Shown here piece after piece: positions 1 through 5,718 of a DNA stretch of 6,433 nt. Source of the stretch: Alphaproteobacteria bacterium (lineage in GTDB: Bacteria > Pseudomonadota > Alphaproteobacteria > ATCC43930 > CGMCC-115725); NCBI GenBank assembly GCA_030039975.1, contig JASHUO010000296.1:1-6433 (forward strand), read 5' to 3'. The position numbers were made by a program, and so were the translations under genes. Every line of letters starts with the position of its first letter. The stretch's first letter is position 1. A model generated the notes under the pieces. The model was not told where the DNA came from. It did no database searches and was given only the letters and a program-made list of their open reading frames with translations.

Positions 1-1176
1 GAATATCTCGATTTCATCGCCGGCATTGCCGTCGGCAGCCTCGGCCACGCGCATCCGCACTACGTCAAGCGCCTCAAGGAGCAGCTCGAGCGCGTCACCT
101 TCGGCAGCTTAACGACCGAGACCCGCGCCCGCTTCCTCGAGCTGCTCGCCGCCGCGTTGCCCGAAGGCCTCTCGCACCTGCAGCTCTATTCCGGCGGGGC
201 CGAAGCCGTCGAAGCCGCCTTTCGCCTCGCCAAATCGGCGACGGGAAAATTCGAGTTCATCGGCTTTTGGGGCGGGTATCACGGCAAGACGGCGGGGGTC
301 ATCGGCCTGCTCGGCGGCCGCCAGCGCTATCACCAGGGCCCGTTCCCGACCGGCATGCATATGTCGCCCTACGCCAATTGCTACCGCTGCCCCTGGAAGC
401 TGAGCTACCCCTCCTGCGGCCTCGCTTGCGCCGAGCATCTGCGCAACGTCATCAAGAACGACACCCAGAACGAAGTGGCGGCGATCATCGTCGAGCCGAT
501 GCAGGGCACCGCCGGCAATGTCGTCCCGCCCGATGCCTTCCTTCATGCCGTGCGCGACATCGCCGACGAATTCGGCGCGCTGCTGATCGTCGACGAGATC
601 CTGACCGGATACGGACGCACCGGCACCATGTGGGCCTCGGAGCAGTTCGGCGTGAAGCCCGACGTCATGACCATCGGCAAAGGCATGGGCGGCGGCTTCC
701 CGCTCAGCGGCGTCGCCGCCTCGCTCGAGCGGATGTCGGCGCCGCCTTTCGGCGAGCCGAGCGGGAGCTCGTCGAGCTATGGTGGCAATCCGCTCGCCGC
801 CGCGGCAGGACTTGCCGTCATCGAAGCCATGGACGCGGAAAAGCTGGTCGAGAATGCGGCGCGCATCGGCGCGCGGATGCTGGAGGCGCTCAAGCGCCTG
901 CAGGAGAAGTATCGCTTCATCGGCGACGTGCGCGGGCGCGGGCTGATGATCGGGGTGGAGATGGTCGCCGACCGCGCCAGCAAGGCGCCGCTCGGCAGCG
1001 AGATCACGCGCGCGCTGTTCCACGAAGCGCTCGAGCGCGGTCTCGTCACCATGTCCTATTCGCATGTGATCCGCATCAATCCGCCGCTGGTCATCAGCGA
1101 GAACGACGCGATGCGCGGCATCGATATTCTCGACCAGTCCTTTGCCGCCATCGCGCGCCGGTTCGGGCTCGACTGA
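1..1176 (+). CDS. Class III PLP-dependent aminotransferase, 5'-truncated
   Basis: The frame is open from base 1 to the TGA at 1174-1176, giving 391 visible residues. The first residues (EYLDFIAGIAV...GHAHP) match the usual N-terminal region of class III (GABA/ornithine-type) aminotransferases, so roughly 40-50 residues lie outside the window. These enzymes transfer an amino group between an amino acid and an aldehyde or ketone using pyridoxal phosphate in the cytoplasm. Visible signatures, numbered from the first visible residue: SGGAEAVEAA (64-73, cofactor phosphate region), GYHGKT (92-97), VEPMQG (164-169), IVDE with Asp198 (pyridine nitrogen contact), GYGRTG (203-208), and IGKG with Lys227, the expected Schiff-base lysine. 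A cysteine-rich insert (Cys127, Cys130, Cys139, Cys143) follows the PLP-phosphate region. The substrate is not deducible. Its stop overlaps the start of the next gene, an oxidoreductase, so the two are probably co-translated. A later TTG or ATG start is unlikely because conserved sequence continues to the window edge. Confidence 0.93.
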   Translation, partial: EYLDFIAGIAVGSLGHAHPHYVKRLKEQLERVTFGSLTTETRARFLELLAAALPEGLSHLQLYSGGAEAVEAAFRLAKSATGKFEFIGFWGGYHGKTAGVIGLLGGRQRYHQGPFPTGMHMSPYANCYRCPWKLSYPSCGLACAEHLRNVIKNDTQNEVAAIIVEPMQGTAGNVVPPDAFLHAVRDIADEFGALLIVDEILTGYGRTGTMWASEQFGVKPDVMTIGKGMGGGFPLSGVAASLERMSAPPFGEPSGSSSSYGGNPLAAAAGLAVIEAMDAEKLVENAARIGARMLEALKRLQEKYRFIGDVRGRGLMIGVEMVADRASKAPLGSEITRALFHEALERGLVTMSYSHVIRINPPLVISENDAMRGIDILDQSFAAIARRFGLD

Positions 1177-2333
1177 TGCGATCGCGTGTGCTGCGCGGCG
1201 CGTTCATCGGCTTCGGCCATGCCGCCGCCCAGGCTCACCTGCCGGTCTGGCAGTCGCGCGACGATATCGCCATCGTCGCGGCGACCGATCGCGCCGAGGC
1301 GCGCCGCGAGGCGTTCCTCGCCGCCTGCCCGGGCGGTCGCTGGCACGCGACCCTGGACCAGCTATTGTCCGAGGAGGCGCTCGATTTCGTCGACATCTGC
1401 ACGCCGCCCGGGAGCCATGCGGGGCTGATCCAGCAGGCGCTGCGTGCGGGGGTGCATGTCCTCTGCGAGAAACCTTTAGTGACGCGGGAGCCGGACGGGC
1501 GGGCGATCGCGGCGGCCGCGCGCGCCGCCGGCCGCGCCGTCTACACCGTCCATAACTGGCTCGAAGCGCCGATCTGCCGCAAGATTTCCGAGCTGATCGC
1601 CAACGGCGCCATTGGCGCCGTCCGCAAGGTCGGTTGGCGCACGCTGCGCACTCAGCCCGCCGCCGGTTTGGGTGCCGAGACCGGAAACTGGCGCGTCGAT
1701 CCCGCAGCGGCCGGCGGCGGCATCCTGTTCGATCATGGGTGGCATGCGCTTTATTGCGTCATGCGCTGGCTGGGCGGCGCACCGCACGGTGTCGAGGCGC
1801 GGCTCGAGACGCGCCGCCATGCCGAATGGCCGCTGCACGACACCGCGACGCTCGAACTCGACTTTGGCGGTCGAAGCGGCGAGATCTTTCTGACCTGGGC
1901 GGCGGATGCGCGCGCCAATCACATCGACGTCGAGGGGGAGCGCGGCCGCATCCGGGTGGAGGGCGCGAGCGTCATCCTCGAAGACCAGTCCGGAGAGCGT
2001 CGGTGGCTCTGCCCGCCGCCCCTCTCCCAGGGCTCCTATCACCCGGATTGGTTCGCGGGATCGGCGCGCGACTTCTGCGCCGTGATGGCGGGCGGCGCGC
2101 CGGGGAATCTGGACGAGGCGATGCGGTGCATACAGCTCATCGAAATGGCGCAGCGCTCGAGCGATGCCGGGGGCGCGCGGCTCGTTCTGCGCGATCAAGC
2201 GCCGGAAGCGACGGCCGCCCCCTCGCGCCAGGCGAGAACGAGCACGAGGAAGAAGAAGATCGGCGCGCCGAACGCGGTCAGCAGCAGGAACCAGCTGACC
2301 TTGCCGAACAGTGCTAAAGCGACCACGAGATAG
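1176..2333 (+). CDS. Gfo/Idh/MocA family NAD(P)-dependent oxidoreductase
   Basis: The protein has 385 residues. The start ATG at 1176-1178 shares one base with the upstream TGA (TGATG). No Shine-Dalgarno sequence is visible, so translational coupling is the likely initiation route. The family oxidises or reduces sugars, inositols and related polyols with NAD(P). The N-terminal Rossmann domain has GFGHAA at residues 12-17. The family signature CEKP lies at 97-100, with Lys99 the expected catalytic lysine. The substrate-side motif GGGILFDHGWH (180-190) supplies Asp186 and His190. The C-terminal alpha/beta domain follows, up to about residue 340. Residues 341-385 form a basic, low-complexity tail whose codons lie antisense to the end of the facing phosphatidyltransferase gene, and it looks unlike family sequence. 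It is probably read-on after loss of an earlier stop. Being paired with an aminotransferase suggests oxidation of an alcohol to a ketone that is then aminated, or the reverse, but the substrate is unknown. Confidence 0.9.
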   Translation: MRSRVLRGAFIGFGHAAAQAHLPVWQSRDDIAIVAATDRAEARREAFLAACPGGRWHATLDQLLSEEALDFVDICTPPGSHAGLIQQALRAGVHVLCEKPLVTREPDGRAIAAAARAAGRAVYTVHNWLEAPICRKISELIANGAIGAVRKVGWRTLRTQPAAGLGAETGNWRVDPAAAGGGILFDHGWHALYCVMRWLGGAPHGVEARLETRRHAEWPLHDTATLELDFGGRSGEIFLTWAADARANHIDVEGERGRIRVEGASVILEDQSGERRWLCPPPLSQGSYHPDWFAGSARDFCAVMAGGAPGNLDEAMRCIQLIEMAQRSSDAGGARLVLRDQAPEATAAPSRQARTSTRKKKIGAPNAVSSRNQLTLPNSAKATTR

Positions 2334-3448
2334 ATGAAATCGCGCCGCGACAGCGCGTCGAGGACGCGCGCCAAGGGGCGGTTCGGCGCGGTCGAGACCG
2401 ATGTATAGACCGGGCCGGCGCGCGCTTTGCCGCGGATCACCCGCCAATAGACGAATCCGGCTGCCCCCAACGTTCCCAGCACCGCTGCGGCGCCGAGCCA
2501 GAGCGGCACGATGCTCCCCGACGCGCGGCTCCAGCCCAGCGCCATGCACGCGAAAGTGACGGCGTGCACGATGTTATCCACCCAGAAGTCGAGCACCCCA
2601 CCCCACCGCGACTCCTGAAACCTCAGCCTCGCCAGTTCCCCGTCGCAGCCGTCGAGAATCGAATGAGCCAGCAGCAGCAGCGCGCCGAGGGTTTGCCACG
2701 CGGCGCTCGCGGAGAGGAAAAACGGCGCGCTGGCGAGCCCGAGCGCCAACGAGACTAGAGTCATCTGATTGGGGGTGATGCGCGTGGCACACAACCGGCG
2801 CGAGACGGCGAGAGATATCGGCCGCTCGACATGGCGCGCCATGAAGCCATCGGTTTCCTTGACCACGGACCGCAGCAAATGTCGCTCGGCCGCGCCGACA
2901 TCGTCCGTGGTTACCACCACCATCGGCGCAAGATCGGCCGGGAACTCGGCCGGCCGGCCGAAGCGCCGAATGAGCCGATCCTGGATCACCGCCGGATCGG
3001 AGGCATCTCCTCCTTCGAGCAGGGCGAGCGCATCGCGCGTGATCGCCGCGGGAAGCAGGATCACCTGACCGGCCGCCGCCCAGGCGCGCGCCTCGACCGC
3101 GAATGCGGCAAGGTGCCGGAACCATGGGGTGTCGCCCAGCAAGGTGGTCGGCGCGATGAGCAAGGCCGGCGCCCGGCCGGCCGCGGCCAAGGCGGCAACA
3201 CCGCGCCAATCCGCACCCTCCGACCCCGGTGCGGCAGCCTGATCCGGCGACAGATGGACGATGGTCCGATAACCGGCCGCACGCGCGGCCAAGCCGATGC
3301 GCTGCGACAGGCGGAGACCGAGAATGACCGGGTCCGCTTGGTCCGTCGTCGCGGCGGCGCCCGGCACGAGGACCACAAGCGGCGCGCCGCCGTCGTCGGC
3401 AGCCTCGCAGTCCGTCATCGATGCGCGATTGGACAATGCGTGCGACAT
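2195..3448 (-). CDS. CDP-alcohol phosphatidyltransferase with degenerate nucleotidyltransferase-like N-terminus
   Basis: The protein has 417 residues. The C-terminal half carries the complete CDP-OH-P motif: Asp266-x2-Asp269-Gly270-x2-Ala273-Arg274-x8-Gly283-x3-Asp287-x3-Asp291. These residues bind the metals and CDP in membrane enzymes that move a phosphoalcohol from a CDP-activated donor to an acceptor. Hydrophobic segments near 230-246, 251-265, 293-306, 313-335 and 371-407 fit the six-helix fold. Residues about 23-185 look like an NTP-transferase domain, joined by a linker (VVKETDGFMARH, VERPISL) of the kind seen in bifunctional inositol-phosphate cytidylyltransferase/di-myo-inositol-phosphate synthases. 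The usual LAAGxGxRL nucleotide loop is absent (LVPGAAATT instead), so this half is probably not a working cytidylyltransferase. Met11 (3418) is an alternative start; neither start has a convincing Shine-Dalgarno sequence. The gene converges on the oxidoreductase and overlaps it by 139 bases. Donor and acceptor alcohols are unknown. Confidence 0.88.
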   Translation of the reverse strand: MSHALSNRASMTDCEAADDGGAPLVVLVPGAAATTDQADPVILGLRLSQRIGLAARAAGYRTIVHLSPDQAAAPGSEGADWRGVAALAAAGRAPALLIAPTTLLGDTPWFRHLAAFAVEARAWAAAGQVILLPAAITRDALALLEGGDASDPAVIQDRLIRRFGRPAEFPADLAPMVVVTTDDVGAAERHLLRSVVKETDGFMARHVERPISLAVSRRLCATRITPNQMTLVSLALGLASAPFFLSASAAWQTLGALLLLAHSILDGCDGELARLRFQESRWGGVLDFWVDNIVHAVTFACMALGWSRASGSIVPLWLGAAAVLGTLGAAGFVYWRVIRGKARAGPVYTSVSTAPNRPLARVLDALSRRDFIYLVVALALFGKVSWFLLLTAFGAPIFFFLVLVLAWREGAAVASGA

Positions 3449-3522
3449 TCTACCGGCCTATTCGCCGTGAACACGAATCATCAGTTTGGGATGCGGGGGC
3501 AACTTTTGGTAGCCCTCCCTTG
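3449..3522. other. Intergenic leader upstream of the phosphatidyltransferase gene
   Basis: This stretch separates the start of the minus-strand phosphatidyltransferase from the membrane-protein remnant. It should hold that gene's promoter. On the minus strand a TTGCCC (complement of 3497-3502) could serve as a -35, but no acceptable -10 lies 16-18 bases downstream. No operator or stable hairpin is evident. Confidence 0.3.
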
Positions 3523-3687
3523 GGGCTGAGCAGCTTCGTCGTGTTCGGCGCACTGTTCGGCTTACCGGCGAATGCCGCGCTGGCGATTTCGTTTTCGCGA
3601 CGCATGCGCGAGCTGGCTGTGGGCGTGCCGGGACTTCTCGTCTGGCAGCGGCTCGAAACCCACCAGCTGCTGCGCCAGCCTCAATAA
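3523..3687 (+). pseudogene. 3' remnant of a lysylphosphatidylglycerol-synthase/flippase-like membrane protein
   Basis: An open frame ending at TAA 3685-3687 encodes a stretch that reads like the C-terminal end of UPF0104/lysylphosphatidylglycerol synthase transmembrane proteins: a hydrophobic helix (SSFVVFGALFG), then LPANAALAISFSRRMREL, then VGVPGLLVWQRLE. In that family a last helix, an Ala-rich segment ending in RRxREL and a Gly-Leu-Pro-like turn close the protein. Only about 54 codons remain of a protein normally over 300 residues. The frame is open back to 3421, but the upstream residues look random and overlap the phosphatidyltransferase start region. I therefore call it a gene end left after a deletion or inversion, not a small gene. 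Such flippase-like proteins often sit with envelope-lipid genes, which fits the neighbouring CDP-alcohol transferase. The assignment rests on recognising a short stretch by eye. Confidence 0.55.
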
Positions 3688-3759
3688 CGGCAGGTAAAAT
3701 CGCCGTCGCCCTCGCTTTTGAGCGCGTGAATTTATCTGGTCGGTGCTGGAATCAAGGTC

Positions 3760-3827
3760 CGTGCGTCCTTCGGACAACTTGGCCGACCGCTCTGCGGTCG
3801 AACCCGCTCGCTGTCGAAGGACGCACG
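3760..3827. repeat. Nested inverted repeat, REP-like palindromic intergenic element
   Basis: The outer arms are CGTGCGTCCTTCGGACA (3760-3776) and TGTCGAAGGACGCACG (3812-3827). They pair over 16 bases with one bulged G. The 35-base spacer contains a second, perfect 7-bp hairpin, CGACCGC-TCT-GCGGTCG (3784-3800). The core CGTCCTTCG...CGAAGGACG resembles palindromic repeats scattered between genes in many alphaproteobacteria. That likeness is from memory and only one copy lies here. It sits about 40 bases past the stop of the minus-strand EthD gene, so it could help end that transcript or protect its 3' end. There is no T-run, so it is not a canonical intrinsic terminator. Confidence 0.6.
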
Positions 3828-3867
3828 CGACAAATGCAGCCACTCGAAAACAGGTGCAGAAGCGCCG

Positions 3868-4179
3868 CTACATCTTCACGTCGCTGATCTGGATCACCGG
3901 TTGGATCTTGGTGTAGTTCGGAATATCCGCCATGATCTCGGAGGCGTGCGGCGCGAAAGCCTTCTGGAACGCATCGGCGCTGTCGAACAGCAGATGGCCC
4001 AAGGCGACGAAGGCCGGTGGCGCGCCCGGCGCACCGCCCGCGATACCCTGCTCGACGGCGACGCCCTTGCAGGCGGCGCCGAGCTTCTGGCGCACCATCG
4101 GCATGTGCTTCGTGACGTAGTAGTTCATGTCGAACTTCGCATCGCCGCTATTGGGATAAAGCACGCTGACTTTGATCAT
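3868..4179 (-). CDS. EthD-domain family small protein
   Basis: The protein has 103 residues, the usual length for a one-domain EthD protein of the dimeric alpha/beta-barrel (ferredoxin-like) superfamily. Recognisable features are the opening strand MIKVSVLYP, the Asp17...Tyr20-Tyr21...His25-Met-Pro27 segment (DxxYYxxxHMPxV), a central strand/helix block (GHLLFDSADAFQKAF, 61-75) and the closing IPNYTKIQPVIQISDV. The founding EthD is needed for the cytochrome P450 ethyl tert-butyl ether system of Rhodococcus. Most homologues have no proven reaction, and some relatives act on quinones or polyketide-like substrates. The ATG at 4179 follows a strong GGGAGGG Shine-Dalgarno sequence, which fixes the start. 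It diverges from a short-chain dehydrogenase, so the two may share control and a small-molecule catabolic role. The family is clear; the function is unknown. Confidence 0.88.
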   Translation of the reverse strand: MIKVSVLYPNSGDAKFDMNYYVTKHMPMVRQKLGAACKGVAVEQGIAGGAPGAPPAFVALGHLLFDSADAFQKAFAPHASEIMADIPNYTKIQPVIQISDVKM

Positions 4180-4183
4180 CGAT

Positions 4184-4190
4184 CCCTCCC
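4184..4190 (-). promoter_or_regulatory. Shine-Dalgarno sequence of the EthD gene
   Basis: The minus strand reads GGGAGGG, four bases before the ATG at 4179, with the GGAGG core within normal spacing. It decides the start of the EthD-domain gene. Confidence 0.75.
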
Positions 4191-4366
4191 TCGATCTTCG
4201 TTCGACATTCCCTGATCCAGGATTCTCCGAGCCAGTATGGGTCAGTTCAGCTGCGCAGGAAAGGCAGTTCTAATCCGAGCCCCTGGCTTGCCCTGTCCAT
4301 GGGTAAGACTGCAAACTGCCCCGCGGCACCGGGCGGCGACGAGAGATGACCCGCGCACCCGCAAGC

Positions 4367-4373
4367 AGGAGGA
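4367..4373 (+). promoter_or_regulatory. Shine-Dalgarno sequence of the short-chain dehydrogenase gene
   Basis: AGGAGGA lies five bases before the ATG at 4379 and is near-perfect. It decides against the upstream in-frame ATG at 4346, which has no comparable site and would add eleven residues (MTRAPASRRKL) ahead of the family's normal N-terminus. Confidence 0.8.
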
Positions 4374-4378
4374 AGCTC

Positions 4379-5131
4379 ATGGATCTCAGGGGCGCGGTTG
4401 CACTGGTGACGGGCGGCAATGGCGGGCTCGGGCAGCGCATCTGCCACGCGCTGGCGAAAGAGGGCGTGCATCTCGCCGCAATGTATGCCCAGAGTCGCGA
4501 CCAGGCCGAGGGTGTCGCCCGCGCATTGGCTTCGACCTATCAGATCAACGCCGCAGCCTTCGCCTGCGACATCACCGATGGCGCGGCGGTGGAGAGGCTG
4601 GTCGGCCAGGTGACCCAGCGCTTCGGCCGTCTCGACATTCTGGTCAACGACGCCGCCTACAACAGAGCGATCCCGTTTGCCGACCTCGACAACCTGACGC
4701 TCGAGGTGTGGGACAAGATCATGGCCGTCAACCTGACGGGGCCGATGCGCCTCATCAAGGCAGTCGCACCGGTGATGAAAGCGCAAGGCCGAGGCCGCAT
4801 CGTCAACATCTCCTCGGTGGCGGGGCTCTCCCCGACCGGCTCCTCTATCGCCTATGCGGTGTCGAAGGCGGGGCTCATCCACCTCACGCGCTGCATGGCG
4901 GTGGCGCTGGCGCCCGAGACGCTGGTCAATTGCGTGGCGCCGGGACTGCTGGAGGGCACGCGCGCGACAGCCAATCTCCGGTCCGAGCAGATCGAGCGAG
5001 CCGCCGCTGGGTCGCTGCTCAAGAAGGCCGCGGATAAAGACGATTGCGCCAGCATGGTGGTCGCCATGTGCCAGAGCGAGACCATGACTGGCCAGACGAT
5101 CGTCATCGACGCCGGACGGGTATTTCATTGA
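4379..5131 (+). CDS. Classical short-chain dehydrogenase/reductase (SDR)
   Basis: The protein has 250 residues, typical of classical SDRs that interconvert alcohols and ketones with NAD(P)H in the cytoplasm. Motifs in order: the Rossmann glycine motif TGGNGGLG (11-18), Asp64 in ACDIT, NDAA (90-93, a variant of the usual NNAG), Asn118 in MAVNL, Ser146 in NISSVAG, and Tyr159 with Lys163 (YAVSK). The Ser/Tyr/Lys/Asn tetrad is complete and the Ser-to-Tyr spacing of 13 is standard, so an active enzyme is expected. The C-terminal TGQTIVIDAG (237-246) is the usual last strand. Within SDRs the closest general style is FabG or 3-oxoacyl-ACP reductase-like, but substrate cannot be assigned from these motifs. 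It is divergent from the EthD-domain gene. The start is set by the AGGAGGA Shine-Dalgarno sequence; the longer reading from 4346 is less likely. Confidence 0.92.
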   Translation: MDLRGAVALVTGGNGGLGQRICHALAKEGVHLAAMYAQSRDQAEGVARALASTYQINAAAFACDITDGAAVERLVGQVTQRFGRLDILVNDAAYNRAIPFADLDNLTLEVWDKIMAVNLTGPMRLIKAVAPVMKAQGRGRIVNISSVAGLSPTGSSIAYAVSKAGLIHLTRCMAVALAPETLVNCVAPGLLEGTRATANLRSEQIERAAAGSLLKKAADKDDCASMVVAMCQSETMTGQTIVIDAGRVFH

Positions 5132-5136
5132 CCCTG

Positions 5137-5151
5137 AGCACCGGCCGTGCT
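5137..5151 (+). terminator. Weak hairpin after the dehydrogenase gene
   Basis: AGCAC-CGGCC-GTGCT forms a five-base-pair stem with a five-base loop, beginning six bases past the dehydrogenase stop. There is no T-run, so it is at best a weak terminator and may be chance in GC-rich DNA. Confidence 0.22.
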
Positions 5152-5177
5152 GCGCCGCCTGCGAGCGCGGAGCGCGG

Positions 5178-5191
5178 TTGATTCAAGTCAA
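5178..5191 (+). promoter_or_regulatory. FNR/FixK/Anr-type operator upstream of the GNAT-like gene
   Basis: TTGATTCAAGTCAA matches the TTGAT-N4-ATCAA consensus at nine of ten specified positions. FNR, Anr and FixK proteins bind this site to activate genes at low oxygen. Its centre (5184/5185) is 41.5 bases upstream of base 5226, the classical class II activator position. A TAGCAT at 5214-5219 can serve as the -10. It lies between the dehydrogenase stop and the GNAT-like start and points toward the latter. Confidence 0.7.
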
Positions 5192-5213
5192 AGGCAAGCT
5201 GGCGCCGACGCGG

Positions 5214-5219
5214 TAGCAT
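5214..5219 (+). promoter_or_regulatory. Candidate -10 element of the FNR-dependent promoter
   Basis: TAGCAT matches TATAAT at four of six positions. It lies six bases before base 5226, the start point predicted from the FNR-type box. A start there would place the ATG at the very 5' end of the mRNA. Confidence 0.4.
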
Positions 5220-5226
5220 CGCTCGC

Positions 5227-5691
5227 ATGGTTCGTTCCTTTACCGCCGCTCCGCTGACGGCTGAGGACATCGCCGTGGCCTTCCCGCTGGTCCATGCGGC
5301 CCTGCCCGAGATCGACCTTGCCATGTGGCGCAGCTTCGCCCGCGGCATCGTCGGCGTACCCTCGCCCTACCCGGCGGGCGGCGCCTGTCTGCGCAACGAG
5401 GGCGGCTATGTCTGCGGCGTTCTGACCTACCGCATCGAAGGCGATTTACGCCACGGCACAGCGTTGACCGTCGATCTCTTCGCCGCGCTCGACGTTACCG
5501 GCGAAGCGGCGGCGACGCGCGCGCTGCTGCAAGTGGCGGAGGAAAAGGCGCGCGACCTGCACTGTACGGGGATCCGCGTTAGCATCGCGCGAGGCGGAGC
5601 GAACCTGGCCCGGCGCTTCCTCACGTCCGGCTACCGCGCCGAAGCGACGATCTTCTGCAAGCCGCTCGACGACGAGCCGATTCGCGCTTGA
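5227..5691 (+). CDS. GNAT-fold acetyltransferase-like protein
   Basis: The protein has 154 residues. Its layout is that of GNAT proteins, which use acetyl-CoA to acetylate amines or protein lysines. An N-terminal helical region (11-40) is followed by a strand with GGYVCGVLTYRI (59-70), a core strand (ALTVDLFAAL, 79-88), a helix (GEAAATRALLQVAEEKAR, 92-109), IRVSIARGGANLARRFLTS (116-134) and a final strand GYRAEATIFCKPL. The last block, helix then GYR plus a strand, is typical of the GNAT C-terminus. The usual acetyl-CoA loop (Q/R-x-x-G-x-G/A) is not intact: TGEAAAT stands where RGxGxG is expected, so catalysis is uncertain. No Shine-Dalgarno sequence precedes the ATG, in keeping with a leaderless transcript from the FNR-type promoter. 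It converges on a universal stress protein gene 27 bases away. GNAT proteins beside UspA and an FNR-type site suggest a low-oxygen stress role. Confidence 0.75.
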   Translation: MVRSFTAAPLTAEDIAVAFPLVHAALPEIDLAMWRSFARGIVGVPSPYPAGGACLRNEGGYVCGVLTYRIEGDLRHGTALTVDLFAALDVTGEAAATRALLQVAEEKARDLHCTGIRVSIARGGANLARRFLTSGYRAEATIFCKPLDDEPIRA

Positions 5692-5718
5692 GCGCTAATC
5701 CCGCGGAGTGCTCGATCA

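Larger units (their letters stand above)
4180..4378. promoter_or_regulatory. Divergent promoter region between the EthD and dehydrogenase genes
   Basis: These 199 bases must carry the promoters for both divergent genes. I found no pair of good -35/-10 hexamers in either direction. One inverted repeat, GGCAGTT (4263-4269) with AACTGCC (4314-4320), has a 44-base spacer. It might be a pair of half-sites for a regulator, but seven-base arms this far apart can occur by chance. No regulator gene is adjacent. Confidence 0.35.

Noticed and set aside
109..1065. Long minus-strand open frame of 318 codons opposite the aminotransferase
   Set aside because: It is an antisense shadow of a GC-rich gene: the composition is Arg/Gly/Ala/His-rich with no recognisable family, and the plus strand has clear catalytic motifs.
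267..1175. Upstream extension of the oxidoreductase frame back to 267
   Set aside because: The residues before 1176 are Arg-rich out-of-frame translation of the aminotransferase. The Rossmann motif begins just after the ATG at 1176.
118..1476. Rare TTA leucine codons in the aminotransferase and the oxidoreductase as a sign of translational control
   Set aside because: Only isolated TTA codons are present, and bldA-style control is known from Streptomyces, not from this kind of genome.
1476..2549. Minus-strand open frame of 357 codons across the oxidoreductase
   Set aside because: It has no domain signature and lies antisense to a well-supported gene and out of frame with the phosphatidyltransferase.
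3562..3843. Minus-strand 93-codon frame in the gene-poor gap
   Set aside because: It spans the inverted repeat, is basic and low-complexity, has no Shine-Dalgarno sequence and no family likeness. The membrane-protein remnant on the plus strand explains part of it better.
4247..5128. Minus-strand 293-codon frame opposite the dehydrogenase
   Set aside because: It is a shadow frame: the plus strand holds a complete SDR catalytic tetrad with a strong ribosome binding site.
5692..5718. Possible bidirectional terminator between the convergent GNAT-like and UspA genes
   Set aside because: The 27 bases contain no convincing stem and no T-run on either strand.
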